Of a stretch of DNA of 64,000 nt, positions 12,501-23,451 are shown piece after piece; within the stretch, counting starts at the first letter, position 1, and every line of letters starts with the position of its first letter. The notes beneath the pieces are model-generated. The model searched no databases. It was not told where the DNA came from and was given only the letters and a program-made list of their open reading frames with translations. This stretch comes from Hevea brasiliensis (Eukaryota; Streptophyta; Magnoliopsida; Malpighiales; Euphorbiaceae), in contig NC_079498.1 in assembly GCF_030052815.1 (NCBI RefSeq), positions 83,190,992-83,254,991 on the forward strand, written 5' to 3'. The position numbers and the translations under genes were made by a program.

Positions 12501-13628
12501 ATGGATCCTGCTTCGCAAAGAGCAGTTGATAAAAAAGTGGAGAGTCATGCTTCACCAAGGGCTGAGTCTGGGGGCAGGGGAGATCTGCTCCACCAGCAGC
12601 TGAGGCACCTGCCCAACCTCAGTTTGCACTATTTCAACAAATGACCGAGTTTTACCGGCAAATGATGGGGGTAATTCCACCACCACAACCACAGCCACAA
12701 CCTCCACCAGCACAATAAAAATCTCATCTGGAGAAAATGAGAAAGCATGGGGCTGTAGACTTCTTTGGAAAGAGGGAGGATGATCCCATGACTGCAGAAA
12801 ATTAGTTGGATAGAACCATCAGAGTGCTAAAATAGCTAAATTGCGCCCCTGAGCAGAATCTGGAGGGTGTTGTGTCCCTACTTTAGGATGATGCATATCA
12901 GTGGTGGGACACAGTAACCAGTGAGGTACAACCTGAATGAATTACCTGGGAATTCTTCCTTATAGAGTTCAGGAAGAAATATTTGAGCAAAGTGTATCTA
13001 GAAGAGCGCAGAAGAGAATTTATCAGTCTGAGACAGAGACAATTGTCAGTGGTTGAGTATGAGCTTGAGTTTGTTAGATTGAGCAGATATGGGAGGGAGA
13101 TAGTCCTCACAAAGGCAGAGAGGTGCAGACGGTTTGAAGAAGGGCTCAATGACAACATCAAAGTCATGATCACAGCACTGGAGATTACTGATTTTGCTAA
13201 ATTAGTTGATGCTACATCAAAAGTGAAAAGGGTCAGAATCATTGAACAAAATAGAAGGGAAAGGCAACAGAAGAGGGGTCTGGGTCAGTCCAGTACATTT
13301 TTTGCTCCCAGTAAGAAGAGTAAGGGTCCTCCTGCCCAGAGTTCAGGACCACCACGGTGAGTCGGTCTCGGGGCCACGACCACGATTCACACCTAGGAGA
13401 GGCCAATCCACACCATCAATGGGCAGCTCTCCAGGGACGGTGTTTAGGGGACCAGCCCCTGCATCTTCTACTAGTCAATACTGTCAGAAGTGGCACAAGG
13501 GGGATTGTTGGCGAGTGACCGGTGCATGCTTACGGTGTGGATCGACAGAACACCAGATTAAGAATTGTCCGAAGAGAACTACTACAGTTACTCCAACACA
13601 AACTGATAGACCTGCTCCTGCACCATAA
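12501..13628 (+). pseudogene. gag: Element B gag, broken by frameshifts
   Basis: The start is the ATG at 12501 (MDPASQRAVD), matching the gag start of D at 26733. A missing base near 12582 compared with D shifts the frame. The gag core is then readable around 12700-13360 (REFISLRQRQLSVVEYELEF; FVRLSRYGREIV). A second shift occurs near 13356. The last part carries the CCHC knuckle CLRCGSTEHQIKNC at 13527-13568, preceded by a YCQKWHKGDC half-motif. A TAA at 13626-13628 separates it from protease; D has CAA there, so the stop is a mutation and gag-pol was one frame. The protein would have formed the particle and packaged element RNA. Confidence 0.87.
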
Positions 13629-14828
13629 AGGGGTAGGAAACCTTCTAAACCTGAGGCATCTGGTCTATCACTGAGGCCTGCATCCGAGTCAGCTGAGAGG
13701 CCAGACACTAGAATACCTGCCAGGGCCTATGCCATCAGAGCTCAAGAGGAGCAAGATGCCCCGGATGTCATCAGGGGTATGTTTTCCCTCTGCAACACTT
13801 CTATACATGCATTGGTGGATCCAGGATCCACTCATTCCTACATTTGCATCAAACTACCCATAGAGAGGGGAGTTCCAGTAGAGGAGAGTGATCAAGACAT
13901 TCTGGTCACAAATCCACTAGGCCACAGTGTAGTAGTGAATAAAGTGTATAAAGGTTTCCCGTTGAGGATTCAAGGGTATGAATTCTCGGTAGACCTAATT
14001 GAGTTGCCCTTCCATGAGTTTGACGTGATTTTGAGTATGGACTGGTTGTCATGTCATCAGGCAATAGTTGATTGCAAATTAAAGAGAATTTCTTTGAAAA
14101 CTTCTGAGGGTAATGAGATCACTATTGTGGGTGAAAGGATAGATTTCCTGTTCAATGTTATCTCAGCCACAGTTGCAAGAAGATTGATGAGAAAAGGCTG
14201 TGAAGCTTACCTAGCACATGTGGTTGATACTAGGCAAGCTAAGCCAAACCTGAGTGATATACCCACAGTGAAAGATTTTCCAGATGTGTTTCCTGAAGAG
14301 TTGCCTGGTTTGCCACCAGAAAGGGAAGTCGAGTTTGCTATTGAGGTAATGCCCGGTACAGCACCCATTTCGATTGCTCTTTATCGGATGGCACCCACTG
14401 AATTGAGGGAGTTAAAAACTCAGTTGCAAGAGTTGCTTGATAAGGGGTTCATACGCCCCCGTATGTCACCATGGGGAGCTCCGGTGCTGTTTGTGAAAAA
14501 GAAGGATGAAACTTTGAGATTGTGTATTGATTACCGGCAGTTGAACAAAGTAACTGTGAAGAACAAATATTCATTGTCCAGAATCGACGATTTGTTTGAT
14601 CAGTTGAAAGGAGCCAGTGTATTTTCAAAAATTGATCTCAGATTAGGGTATCATCAGTTGAGGGTAAAGGATGCAGATGTGTCAAAAACTGCATTCAGAA
14701 CCCGGTATGGACATTATGAATTTTTAGTGATGCCGTTTGGTTTTGACAAATGCACCAACAGTATTTATGAACCTTATGAATTGTATCTTCCATCCATACT
14801 TAGATCGATTTGTAGTGGTCTTCATTGA
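13629..14828 (+). pseudogene. pol: Element B protease and first part of reverse transcriptase
   Basis: The frame is open from 13629, with the first ATG at 13779. A linker ends in [19 protein letters not shown] and leads into the protease, with active-site string [12 protein letters not shown] at about 13810-13845 and the second block [10 protein letters not shown] near 14017. RT follows with [51 protein letters not shown] and [13 protein letters not shown]. After VMPFG an extra base near 14741 shifts the frame, and the rest of this frame, to 14828, is noise. The product would cleave Gag-Pol and copy element RNA to cDNA. Confidence 0.9.
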
Positions 14829-14943
14829 TGATATTCTGGTGTATTCCAAGACTAGGGAAGAACATGATGAACATTTGAGAATTGTTATGCAAACTCTGCG
14901 AGAAAAGAAGCTGTATGTTAAGTTGTCCAAGTGTGACTTCTAG
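14737..14943 (+). pseudogene. pol: Element B reverse transcriptase, catalytic part
   Basis: This shifted frame continues RT after the break at ~14741, with [13 protein letters not shown], then the catalytic FIDDILVYS box (FIDD at 14821-14832) and [10 protein letters not shown]. It ends at a TAG (14941-14943) where D has TGG, so a Trp codon was lost. Both catalytic aspartates are intact, unlike in D. Confidence 0.88.
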
Positions 14944-15597
14944 ATGAGTGAGATCTCTTTTCTTGGACACAAAGTATCAGCTGAGGGGATTAGAGTGGAT
15001 CCCAAAAAGATAGAAGCAGTGATGGAATGGAAGCCTCCCAGAAATACAACTGAGGTCAGAAGTTTCTTAGGGCTAGCTGGGTATTATAGAAGATTTGTGA
15101 AGGGGTTTTGTCTTATAGCTACTCCAATGACCAAGTTATTGCACAAGAATGTGAAATTTGGCTGGAACGACAAGTGCCAAGCCAGTTTTGAGAGGCTGAA
15201 GGCTATGTTGATAGAAGCACCAGTATTAACACAGCCAGTGTTGGGAAAAGACTTTGTGGTCTACAGTGATGCCTCACATAATGGGCTAGGGTGTGTATTG
15301 ATGCAAGAGGGGAAAGTGGTCGCCTATGCTTCCAGGCAGTTATGGCCACATGAACAGAACTACCCTACTCATGACCTGAAGTTAGCAGCAATTATCTTCG
15401 CACTGAAGATATGGAGGCATTATTTATATGGTGAAAAATGCTACATCTATACAGACCACAAGAGTCTAAAATATTTGCCAACCCAGAAGGAGCTCAATCT
15501 TAGACAGAGGCGATGGATTGAGTTCCTCAATGACTATGATCGTGTGATAGATTATCATCCTGGGAAGGTAAATGTAGTTGCTGATGCTTTGAGTTAG
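14944..15597 (+). pseudogene. pol: Element B RT thumb/connection and RNase H
   Basis: It continues directly from the TAG at 14941. It shows [20 protein letters not shown], the thumb string [19 protein letters not shown], and RNase H with [18 protein letters not shown], the helix [15 protein letters not shown] and [11 protein letters not shown]. The usual catalytic Glu in HDLELAA is Lys here (HDLKLAA, codon at 15379-15381), so RNase H should be inactive. It ends at a TAG (15595-15597) where D reads AGG (ALSRKS). RNase H would remove the RNA template during reverse transcription. Confidence 0.9.
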
Positions 15598-15969
15598 AAG
15601 TCCATCACAGCTTTAAGATCACTAAATGCCTGTCTGTCCTTAGCTCAAGATGGAGCTATTTTGGCTGAGTTACAAGTGAGGCCAACCCTGCTACAGCAGA
15701 TACAAGATGGGCAGAGGGCAGATGAAAAACTAATGGCCATTGTGGGAAAAATTCCTGAGGGGAAGGAAACTAAATATGAGGTGAAAGCAGATGGGTGTCT
15801 GTACTACAGAGGAAGAATGTGTGTACTAGATGATGGGGAACTGAAGACAAATATTCTGAAAGAAGCACACACTAGTGTTTATGCTATGCACCTGGGAAGC
15901 ACGAAAATGTATAATGATTTGAAACCTCATTATTGGTGGCCTGGTATGAAGAGGGATATAGCTGACTAA
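15598..15969 (+). pseudogene. pol: Element B RNase H-integrase linker and integrase zinc domain
   Basis: It continues the frame after the TAG with the linker [20 protein letters not shown] and the integrase N-terminal HHCC domain. The His pair is [12 protein letters not shown], followed by [15 protein letters not shown]. The TAA at 15967-15969 interrupts it just before the Cys pair (CLTCQ), which is present in the same frame downstream. The HHCC domain helps integrase multimerise and bind LTR ends. Confidence 0.85.
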
Positions 15970-16382
15970 GTGACTAAGTGTTTGACATGTCAGCAAGTTA
16001 AAGCAGAACATCAAGTTCCATCGAGTTGCTCTGACCTATAAGCATACCTGAATGGAAATGGGACCGGGTCACTATGGATTTTGTTAGTGGTCTACCTCTC
16101 ACCCAAAGGAAGAATGATGCAGTGTAGGTGATAGTGGATAGATTAACAAAGTCATCACATTTTCTGCCAGTTAGGACTGACAACTCATTGGAGAAGCTAG
16201 CAGAATTGTATATCAGTGAGATAGTTAGACTGCATGGAATCCCACTTTCCATCATATCTGATCGAGACCCAAGGTTTACATCGAGATTCTAGAAAAAGTT
16301 GCAAGAAGTCTTGGGCACACAACTCCGCTTTAGTGTGGCTTTTCATCCCTAGACGGATGGACAGTCTGAACGAGTAATCCAG
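15970..16382 (+). pseudogene. pol: Element B integrase catalytic core (upstream exon-like part)
   Basis: The Cys pair CLTCQQ is followed by a damaged stretch (frame change near 16020-16030). The core then shows [26 protein letters not shown], the second catalytic Asp in SDRDPRF, and the catalytic Glu in GQSERVIQ ending at 16382. Stops replace codons near 16290 and 16351. All three D,D,E residues can be found, but over two frames. The domain is interrupted directly after VIQ by the intron-like segment at 16383-16456. Confidence 0.85.
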
Positions 16383-16456
16383 GTAAACCTAAGAACTAAT
16401 TGAATTTTTGCAATTAATAAATTGAAATGATAGTAACATTGTGAATTATGTGATAG
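16383..16456 (+). other. Putative 74-bp GT-AG intron in integrase of element B
   Basis: The 5' junction is CAG|GTAAAC and the 3' junction GTGATAG|ATC, matching plant splice-site rules. The segment is very AT-rich and contains TAGTAAC, a possible branch-point context, about 25 bases before the 3' end. Read through, it stops after six codons (TGA at 16401-16403). Its length is not a multiple of three, and removing it joins SERVIQ to ILEDML in one frame. Related plant gypsy integrases normally run through this point without a break, to my knowledge. Element D has the same insertion at the same codon. Splicing itself is inferred. Confidence 0.6.
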
Positions 16457-17218
16457 ATCCTAGAGGATATGCTAAGGAGTTGTGTCATTGAGTTTGAGGG
16501 GAGTTGGGATAGATACCTCCCACTGGCAGAATTCACATATAACAATAGCTACCAAGCTAGCATTCAAATGGCTCCGTATGAAGCACTGTATGGGAGGAAA
16601 TGTAGAACCCCAGTGTGTTGGACTGAATTGGACGAAGATAAGCTAGTAGGACTAGACCTGGTGAAACAGACTGAGGAAAAAGTGAAGATAATCAAAGCTA
16701 ACCTGAAGATTGCCTCAGATAGACAGAAGTCTTATGCCGACCTGAAGAGAAAAGAGATAGAGTATGCAGTTGGCGATAAAGTGTTTCTCAGAGTCTCACC
16801 GTGGAAGAAAGTACTAAGGTTTGGGAGAAAGGGTAAGTTAAGCTCTAGGTTCATTGGCCCATATGAAGTCATTGGACGCGTGGGACCAGTGGCTTATCGG
16901 CTAGCATTACCACCAGAACTGGATAAAATTCATAATGTATTTCATGTTTCCATGCTGAGAAGGTATCGCTCAGACCCTTCACATGTTATTTCCATGGAAG
17001 AGATTGAAATCCAACCGGATTTGACATATACAGAAGAACCTATACAAATCCTAGCTCGGGAAGTGAAGGAACTGAGAAATAAACAAATTCCATTGGTGAA
17101 AGTGCTTTGGAGGCACCATAACACCGAAGAGACAACTTGGGAATGTGAAGAGATAATGAGGCAACAGTTTCCTCAACTGTTTGCATCAGGTAAATTTCGA
17201 GTACGAAATTTTTGTTAA
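16457..17218 (+). pseudogene. pol: Element B integrase C-terminal part and chromodomain-like tail
   Basis: This open frame (first ATG at 16469) starts ILEDMLRSCVIEFEG and continues with LAEFTYNNSYQASI and MAPYEALYGRKCRTP, a basic linker and the GPY/F module (FIGPYEVIGRVGPVAYRLAL). It then has HNVFHVSMLRRYRSDPSHVI and a chromodomain-like end (VKVLWRHHNTEETTWECEE). It is the longest undamaged gypsy segment in the window. The tail would direct integration towards chromatin marks, as known for chromoviruses. It ends at a TAA at 17216-17218, next to the polypurine tract. It can only be translated if the upstream intron-like segment is removed or skipped. Confidence 0.88.
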
Positions 17219-17229
17219 AGGGGAAGAGT
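17213..17229 (+). other. Polypurine tract of element B
   Basis: The purine-rich run taaaggggaagag lies immediately before the 3' LTR start at 17230 and would prime plus-strand DNA synthesis. Confidence 0.8.
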
Positions 17230-20200
17230 TGTAACATCCTCATTTTAACTAGTCCGTATAGTCTACTGTTCCGGTGACCAGTGTCGGTCTGGACAGCTAG
17301 AACGTTCAGAAAAATATTTAAACTAAAATGAGGAACCAAAAATTTACTCAAATATTAATAAGAAAAATTTTTAGGAAAAATCATAAAATAATTCTGGGGA
17401 CTCCAAAGAAGGATCATTGAGGTTCTTATGGCATTAGAATGCCAAGAAAATACTCAGAAAAATTTTTCAATTACTACAGACAATTTTGACCCGTTAAGCC
17501 AAACGGAGGGCATTTTGGTCATTTCGTCTTCAGAGATGATTTTTGGGCCAACTTGTCTAGTTAAATAAATAATTTATATAAAATAAAATATAAATAAATA
17601 TTGTCAAAAATTTAATTGCAATTAAACAGACAAGAAAATGAGAGAAAATGAAAGAAAATGGATTTATGACATCATCATGATGTCATTAAAACTCACCCAA
17701 CCAACCCAATCTTAACACATGGCATAAACATATATAAAGGAGGCCAAATGGGCTGAAAAAAAAAAAATCAGAACCACTTCTTTCTCCTTCCTTCATGCCG
17801 TCACCCATGCTCCCATAACCTCCATGAACAAGCTTTTTCAAGCTTGATTTTTCCCTAGCTTTCTTCTACCAAAAACCCTGATTGTCAACACAAAAACTTG
17901 CTCTTACACCTTGCTGATTCTTTTGGGAGCAAAAAGAAGAGGAAAACAAGAGCTTTAGGAAGTGAAAAATCTCACTCCTTTGAGGTTAGTGACCTAACAT
18001 GAATTTTTTTTTAAATTCATGTTAAGGACTTTGAATAAGTGTAAATTGCAAAGAAAAATTGTTGAATACCATTTGGATGGAAACAATAGATTTTCGGCAG
18101 CCATGGTTAGGGTTTGTTTGTGATGAGTTTATTGAAGTTAAAAGGTTATTATGGCTGCCCTTAAAATGTATCTTGTATGTGGATTGAAAAAATGCCTTGA
18201 CAATGCATGAATGGTAATGGGTGAGTTAGGGTTTGGAGTGGAATAATGGGACTTTGATCATGTGATGTTGGAAGTAGGTTTTAATGGTCAATTAGTGACC
18301 ATTTGGTTTGGTTTGAATAAAAAAATGAAGTGTGTTTAGTGATGGGATTTGGGTTTAGTGTGGCTGCCCTAGGTGACCTGCAGAATTGGACATGAGTCCA
18401 GCAGGTTTGGGTAGCCATAACTTGAATTGTAGAGGTTCAATTGGTGCAAAGCCAATTGGACATGAAACTAGACACATAATGGCACAACTTTAGTGAAGAA
18501 ACCATGCCCATAGAACTAAACTAAGTGGACCAAAAGCTTGCCTTAATCTGGGTGACCTACAGTCAGTTTCTGCAGAATGACCAAATGAACAGTGTTTGGT
18601 CATTTGGCCATAACTCAGTGTAGAATGGTCCAATTGACCTGAAATTTTACCAGAAACAATCTGAGATATAGACCAACAACTTTCATGGAGGAACCTGAGC
18701 CAAATTATGACTAGAACCTATCCAACAAGTGAGTTGCAGTCACTGTTCACTACGCTGTAGATATGGTTAGTCCAGAAAAATTTCAATCCGGCCAGTTGTG
18801 GTTTTTGTACCATAACGTGAGCTACAAAACTCCAAATGAGTGATTCAAAAAAGGGAATTCAACTAGACAAAATAAGGAACAACTTTCATGTTTATCATTT
18901 TGCCAAATTCCCACTGTAAGAATGACTAATGGAATAGTAAAGATGAACCATAAAAACTGAAATTTCTGCTCAATAAGCATTAAGCTAGAAATGGTATGGG
19001 TAACCAATACCAACAAATTTTGAATGCAAAATGTGGTATGTTGGGAGTATTAAAACCAAAGTACATATTGTCTATGCAAAAGTCAACATTTTGGTTGACT
19101 AATGAAGTGAATAGTAACACCACAACTTGAAATTCAAAAATTGTAAAACTCAAAAGTGTAAAATGCCCTAGTATACCTAACAAGATTGGTTTGGATAGCT
19201 TGGCATGCCAATAGGGTTCTGTTAGCAGTACTGCATATGGCTTCATGCCATTCTGTGTTTCATGGCTCCCATGCCATTCTGTGACATAATAGCCTTTGGC
19301 TATGTTATTTGAGTTGATATACTTGGGTTTTAACCCTGATAATTATTACAGCTTATAAGTCGCTGCTGCACACCGGAGACACGGCAGACCGATGGTGTGA
19401 TGGTCCGAGGTACTTAGTACCCGGTGCGGTTACCCGTTTATCGATCCACCAACTAGTATGGGTTACTCGAGCAATGATAATAAACCTTATCAAATTTTAA
19501 GTGAATAATACTACAAATAATACCAGAAATTAAGTCTACCCAAAAATGAAATCATACATTCTGCATAATTATTTTATTTTATTTTATATTGTCACCACTA
19601 AGTAGAATTGCTTTGCGCGTCGCTTTTGCCACGCGCAGGTACTAGAGACCTAGCTGGGGAGCCCAGCAGACATCAGACAGGGTAAGTCTTTAGAGCTGCA
19701 TCCGGGGTTCAGAGTCACCTCACATCTGCACTGCATATGGTAGGGCATTAGGACTATAGGTGGCCCTTTTGTATTTTGCATTTTGTATTAGTTTGGATTG
19801 TAACTATAAACTCCTATAATTATGTATTAATGTAAATAAATGAAATTTTATATTATTGAGATCTTTTGCATAATGTATGTTGATAAATGAAATGCTGAGA
19901 ATTAATTGTGAATATGCTTCAAGTGATGAAGTGAATAGAAATGTTTTGAAAATAGTATTGTGATTTGAGATTGAGATTTTGAGATTGATTTGAATGTATA
20001 TAATGGAGTTTGGATTTGGAAATTATTTTGGAAGTGTTTTTAAACAGGTTCAGAAGAACTGTTTTTTCAATTCACAGCCGGCACTCTGCCGGATTTTCTA
20101 TAAAATTTACGGATAAATTCATATTTATCAAATTTGAAAATGAATGAATTATAAAGGGATAAATTGTAATAGAAACATAAATTAGTGCTTCGGCACACTG

Positions 20201-20249
20201 AGTGGCATAACTTGCTCGGCTACACTGTAGACGGGTAAGGGGTGTCACA
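17230..20249 (+). repeat. 3' LTR of element B (about 3.0 kb)
   Basis: It starts TGTAACATCC and ends GTGTCACA. A TATA-like box lies at 17729-17739. It has one copy of the 247-bp block that is doubled in the 5' LTR. In the stretch 19350-19460 it differs from the 5' LTR at many CAG/CTG sites in a way that resembles sequencing error. Confidence 0.93.
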
Positions 20250-23200
20250 CTGAGTCAAGGCCTAGAGGCGACTCACGTCAGGTTTGTGCACAATAAATTA
20301 TGTAATTATTTTCTAAGTGAAAATTTGATTTGTTATGCTTTATGGAAAAGCTGTATTATTTATAAATTGTGTTGCCATTTTGTGACTGCAAAAATAACTT
20401 TGGAAATTGTTTGGGATATTTTCTAAATTATTTGAGTACTTTGTTTTGAATTGATTTTGTGTTCACACTTAGCATGACAGTAGCACATTATTCCTCCTCC
20501 ATTAACGGGTGAGATCGATTATTTTTCTTCCCTCTCTGATTTACCAGTTGAGGTTGTAGATCGAATGAGTACTCATTAGCTAGCTAGCCACCTCCCTCAT
20601 TGATTTTGATTAGTGGGGTTGTAGATCGCTTTATCGTGGTGTACAACACGGCATTGATCGGAAATTTTGTGTCATGGCTTAAGTTGTGTATGATTTGGCA
20701 ACACTGTGTTTATTAAACTATTTGACCAAATTGTGTTATTGTGAGTTTTGATAATTTATGAAATGTGATTGAGAAATATTTAAATTGTGTTTTGTCAATG
20801 AATGATTTATGTATTATATTTTAAATTTTTATTATGCACCAATGAGTATTTTTATACTCAGCGATAGCTTATTTTGCTGTCACAGATAAGAGCAAAGAGA
20901 AAATAGCAGAGTGAGCTGCTATTGAAATTGAGGACTATACTGATCTTTTTGTACGAGTATTGTTTTATACCCTTGTAGTTAATTTTGATGTAAATGTTAT
21001 AATATTTTATGTATTAATGTAAAGTTGAGCAGTTGTATAATAAATTGTAATAATATTATTTTTGGATTTTCTTCTGTAAATTAAGATTTGTATTTGGGAA
21101 TTTCATACTATATGCACTGTGAATGAAGTTATGAAATATTTTAAGTTGATAAATTGTTGGTTGAATTGTGTTGACTTGAGATTATTTGGAGGTTGGAAGT
21201 TGTGAAAAATTTATTGGAAGTGTTTTTCTCAGGTATTTGAAGAACTATTTTCTCAAAATACAGACGGCACTCTGCCAAAATTTTTATAAAATTTGCGGAA
21301 AAATAAAAAAGGACAAAAATTTTTACTAGTTTTTAAGCTTTGAATAAATGATTTTTAATTCCTACCAAAATGCTCACCACTTCCAAAATGTAAGAAAATA
21401 GTTTTAAAATCCCTTATAGTGTATTTAATGAATTATCGGTAGGTGAAGTCTGGTAGTTCATTAGGTATTCTACGGGATCATGTTATGCCTTGCAGAGGGG
21501 TAAGGTGTGACAGGTCCATTGATATTTTGTTAGAAATTCTATTCTTAAGTGAAGGAGCGGAAGCATGAAAAACACAAGTTTATATCATTGAATTCAAAAA
21601 TTTTCACCTAGGGTCACATGCATCATACAAGATTTATTTTTATCTATTTTATTTCAATAATAAAAAACATATTAAAACTCTTTTAATATGTTTTTGGATC
21701 TGTATTTGCCATTTAAGATTTTAAAATTAATCAGATTAATTTTAGAACCCTAGATTAGATCAAGAATAATTACACTAACCTCTTGATGCACTGCAGCGTA
21801 TTTGTGCCTTTGGGATGCGTCTTCAGGACACCAGATGTTGTCCCTCTAGCTTGTCCACACCAAGCTCACCTATGGCAGCCCTTGAACAGCTTCTAAAGCT
21901 TTTTCTATTAATTAGAAAATCAAGTTTTGCCTTTTAAGAGATTAAAGATGTAAATAGGACACTAGAAACAATTTCTAGTATTCTTAATTCAAAGAGATTG
22001 TTTGCTAATCTCTTAGAATTGATGAGAGATGAAGAAGAAGAGAGAATGAGAGCTTCAAGGTGGCAGCACAAAGGAAGAGGCAGTAGCTTGTGTTATTTTT
22101 CTTTTCATAACAACACTTATATAGCTAGGTCAACACATAAAACCCTTGCCACATGTCACCTTTTGATTGGTTCTAGGTTTAATTGAACCAATCACATTGT
22201 GCCAAGTGTCAAACCTATACTTAATATTAATTTTAATCATCTTACATGATTAAAAGACATTTGGCAAGCTTATGTGTAATGCCATGTGTCACTATCACAT
22301 GGTGCCACATGTCACCCTGTGAAATGACCAAAATGCCCCTGTGTCTTAATTTGAGTTCTGAAACCAAAAAAATTATTTCTCTTCTTCTAATCAATTTATA
22401 TCAAATATAAATTAATTAATTAATCTTTATTAATTAATTTCTCATTAATTAAATTCATATTTAAACACTTTAAATACAAATTTAACTTATACTATACATC
22501 CAATAACCTAGATTTGGTTTCAAGTCATGCTAAGGAGTTTGCAATCTAATTGCAAACCAAACCTATTTAATTAATAAATTAACACTTTAATTAATTAATT
22601 AAATCATATTTAATTTGATGATTACTTGTGTATGTGTGTGACTAACTAGGCTCATCACTAATTGGCAATGAGACATGATATCAACTCTTAATATCATCAT
22701 AACTCTTTCTTACCATAAATGATTTCTCTAAATCATTTTATGCACCTCATAGACCATGGTTAACACCTAGCATAGCATGCCATAACCACCTAATTAGTAA
22801 TAAGGTTTACCTTAAATGAACCTATAATCATATGTTACCATGCACTAGAATCTCTCTGTTACAAAATCCCAATTCAAGCTGGAGTCATGGTTTATGTCAA
22901 ACCCCATTTGCTATGAATATTATGTTCTCTTTTAATTCCAATTCTTGATTAAAAAGATTTTCTCATCAAAAGCTCTTTCTGAATAAATCTATCTGTCCTG
23001 GCCAGGAGCTTGAAACATCAAGAATAATTAAATGAACATAGGATTTTATCTCTATTTACTTAGAGGAACAGATTCCATCTTGATCAACACCTACCTCCAT
23101 ATATAACTAGTAGGAGCCAACACATGCCCATATACCTATACACAGTACAAGTATGAAAACAGTATCAAACTCAAACCACCTATATACAAGATAACTGTGC

Positions 23201-23451
23201 TATCTCAGGTCTGAAGATTATATGCATTGATATGATTAATGACAATGCATTGACAAGAGTAAACTCCATGTGCTTGTCATAAATGTCACTGGTTTAGTCT
23301 GCTTATCATGTATAAGTGCCTATCATGTTTGTTATACCGCATGAGACTCACCATTCCATCTTATTTATATCTCATATAAATAACTTGAAAAAAAAACATG
23401 AATACAATCTTTCTGGATAAGTCATTTCCTTATTATGAAGTATCCTCGATT

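Larger units (their letters stand above)
9085..20249 (+). mobile_element. Element B: complete Ty3/gypsy chromovirus-type retrotransposon
   Basis: Element B is 11.2 kb, with both LTRs, a PBS, gag-pol, a polypurine tract and the TSD ctgag (9080-9084 and 20250-20254). The insertion target is solo LTR L1. The domain order gag, protease, RT, RNase H, integrase and a C-terminal VKVLW...ETTWE tail is that of Tekay/Del-type chromoviruses; the lineage name is inferred from recognition, not from a tree. Coding sequence carries several stops and frameshifts. LTR comparison over the first ~195 bp shows about a dozen differences, so this is not a fresh insertion. The same family is represented by element D and by LTRs H and F. 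Confidence 0.95.
6886..21512 (+). repeat. L1: solo gypsy LTR (family of element A), interrupted by element B
   Basis: The LTR is 6886-9084 plus 20255-21512, about 3.46 kb after removing element B and one TSD copy. It starts TGTAACACCCCT and ends GGGTAAGGTGTGACA. A 5-bp TSD ggtcc flanks it (6881-6885 and 21513-21517), in copia LTR E0. No internal domain belongs to it, so it is a solo LTR left by LTR-LTR recombination. Its U5-side sequence holds the repeated gccataact modules described in the findings, including the palindrome CTCCAATTGGAG near 8643-8654. Confidence 0.9.
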
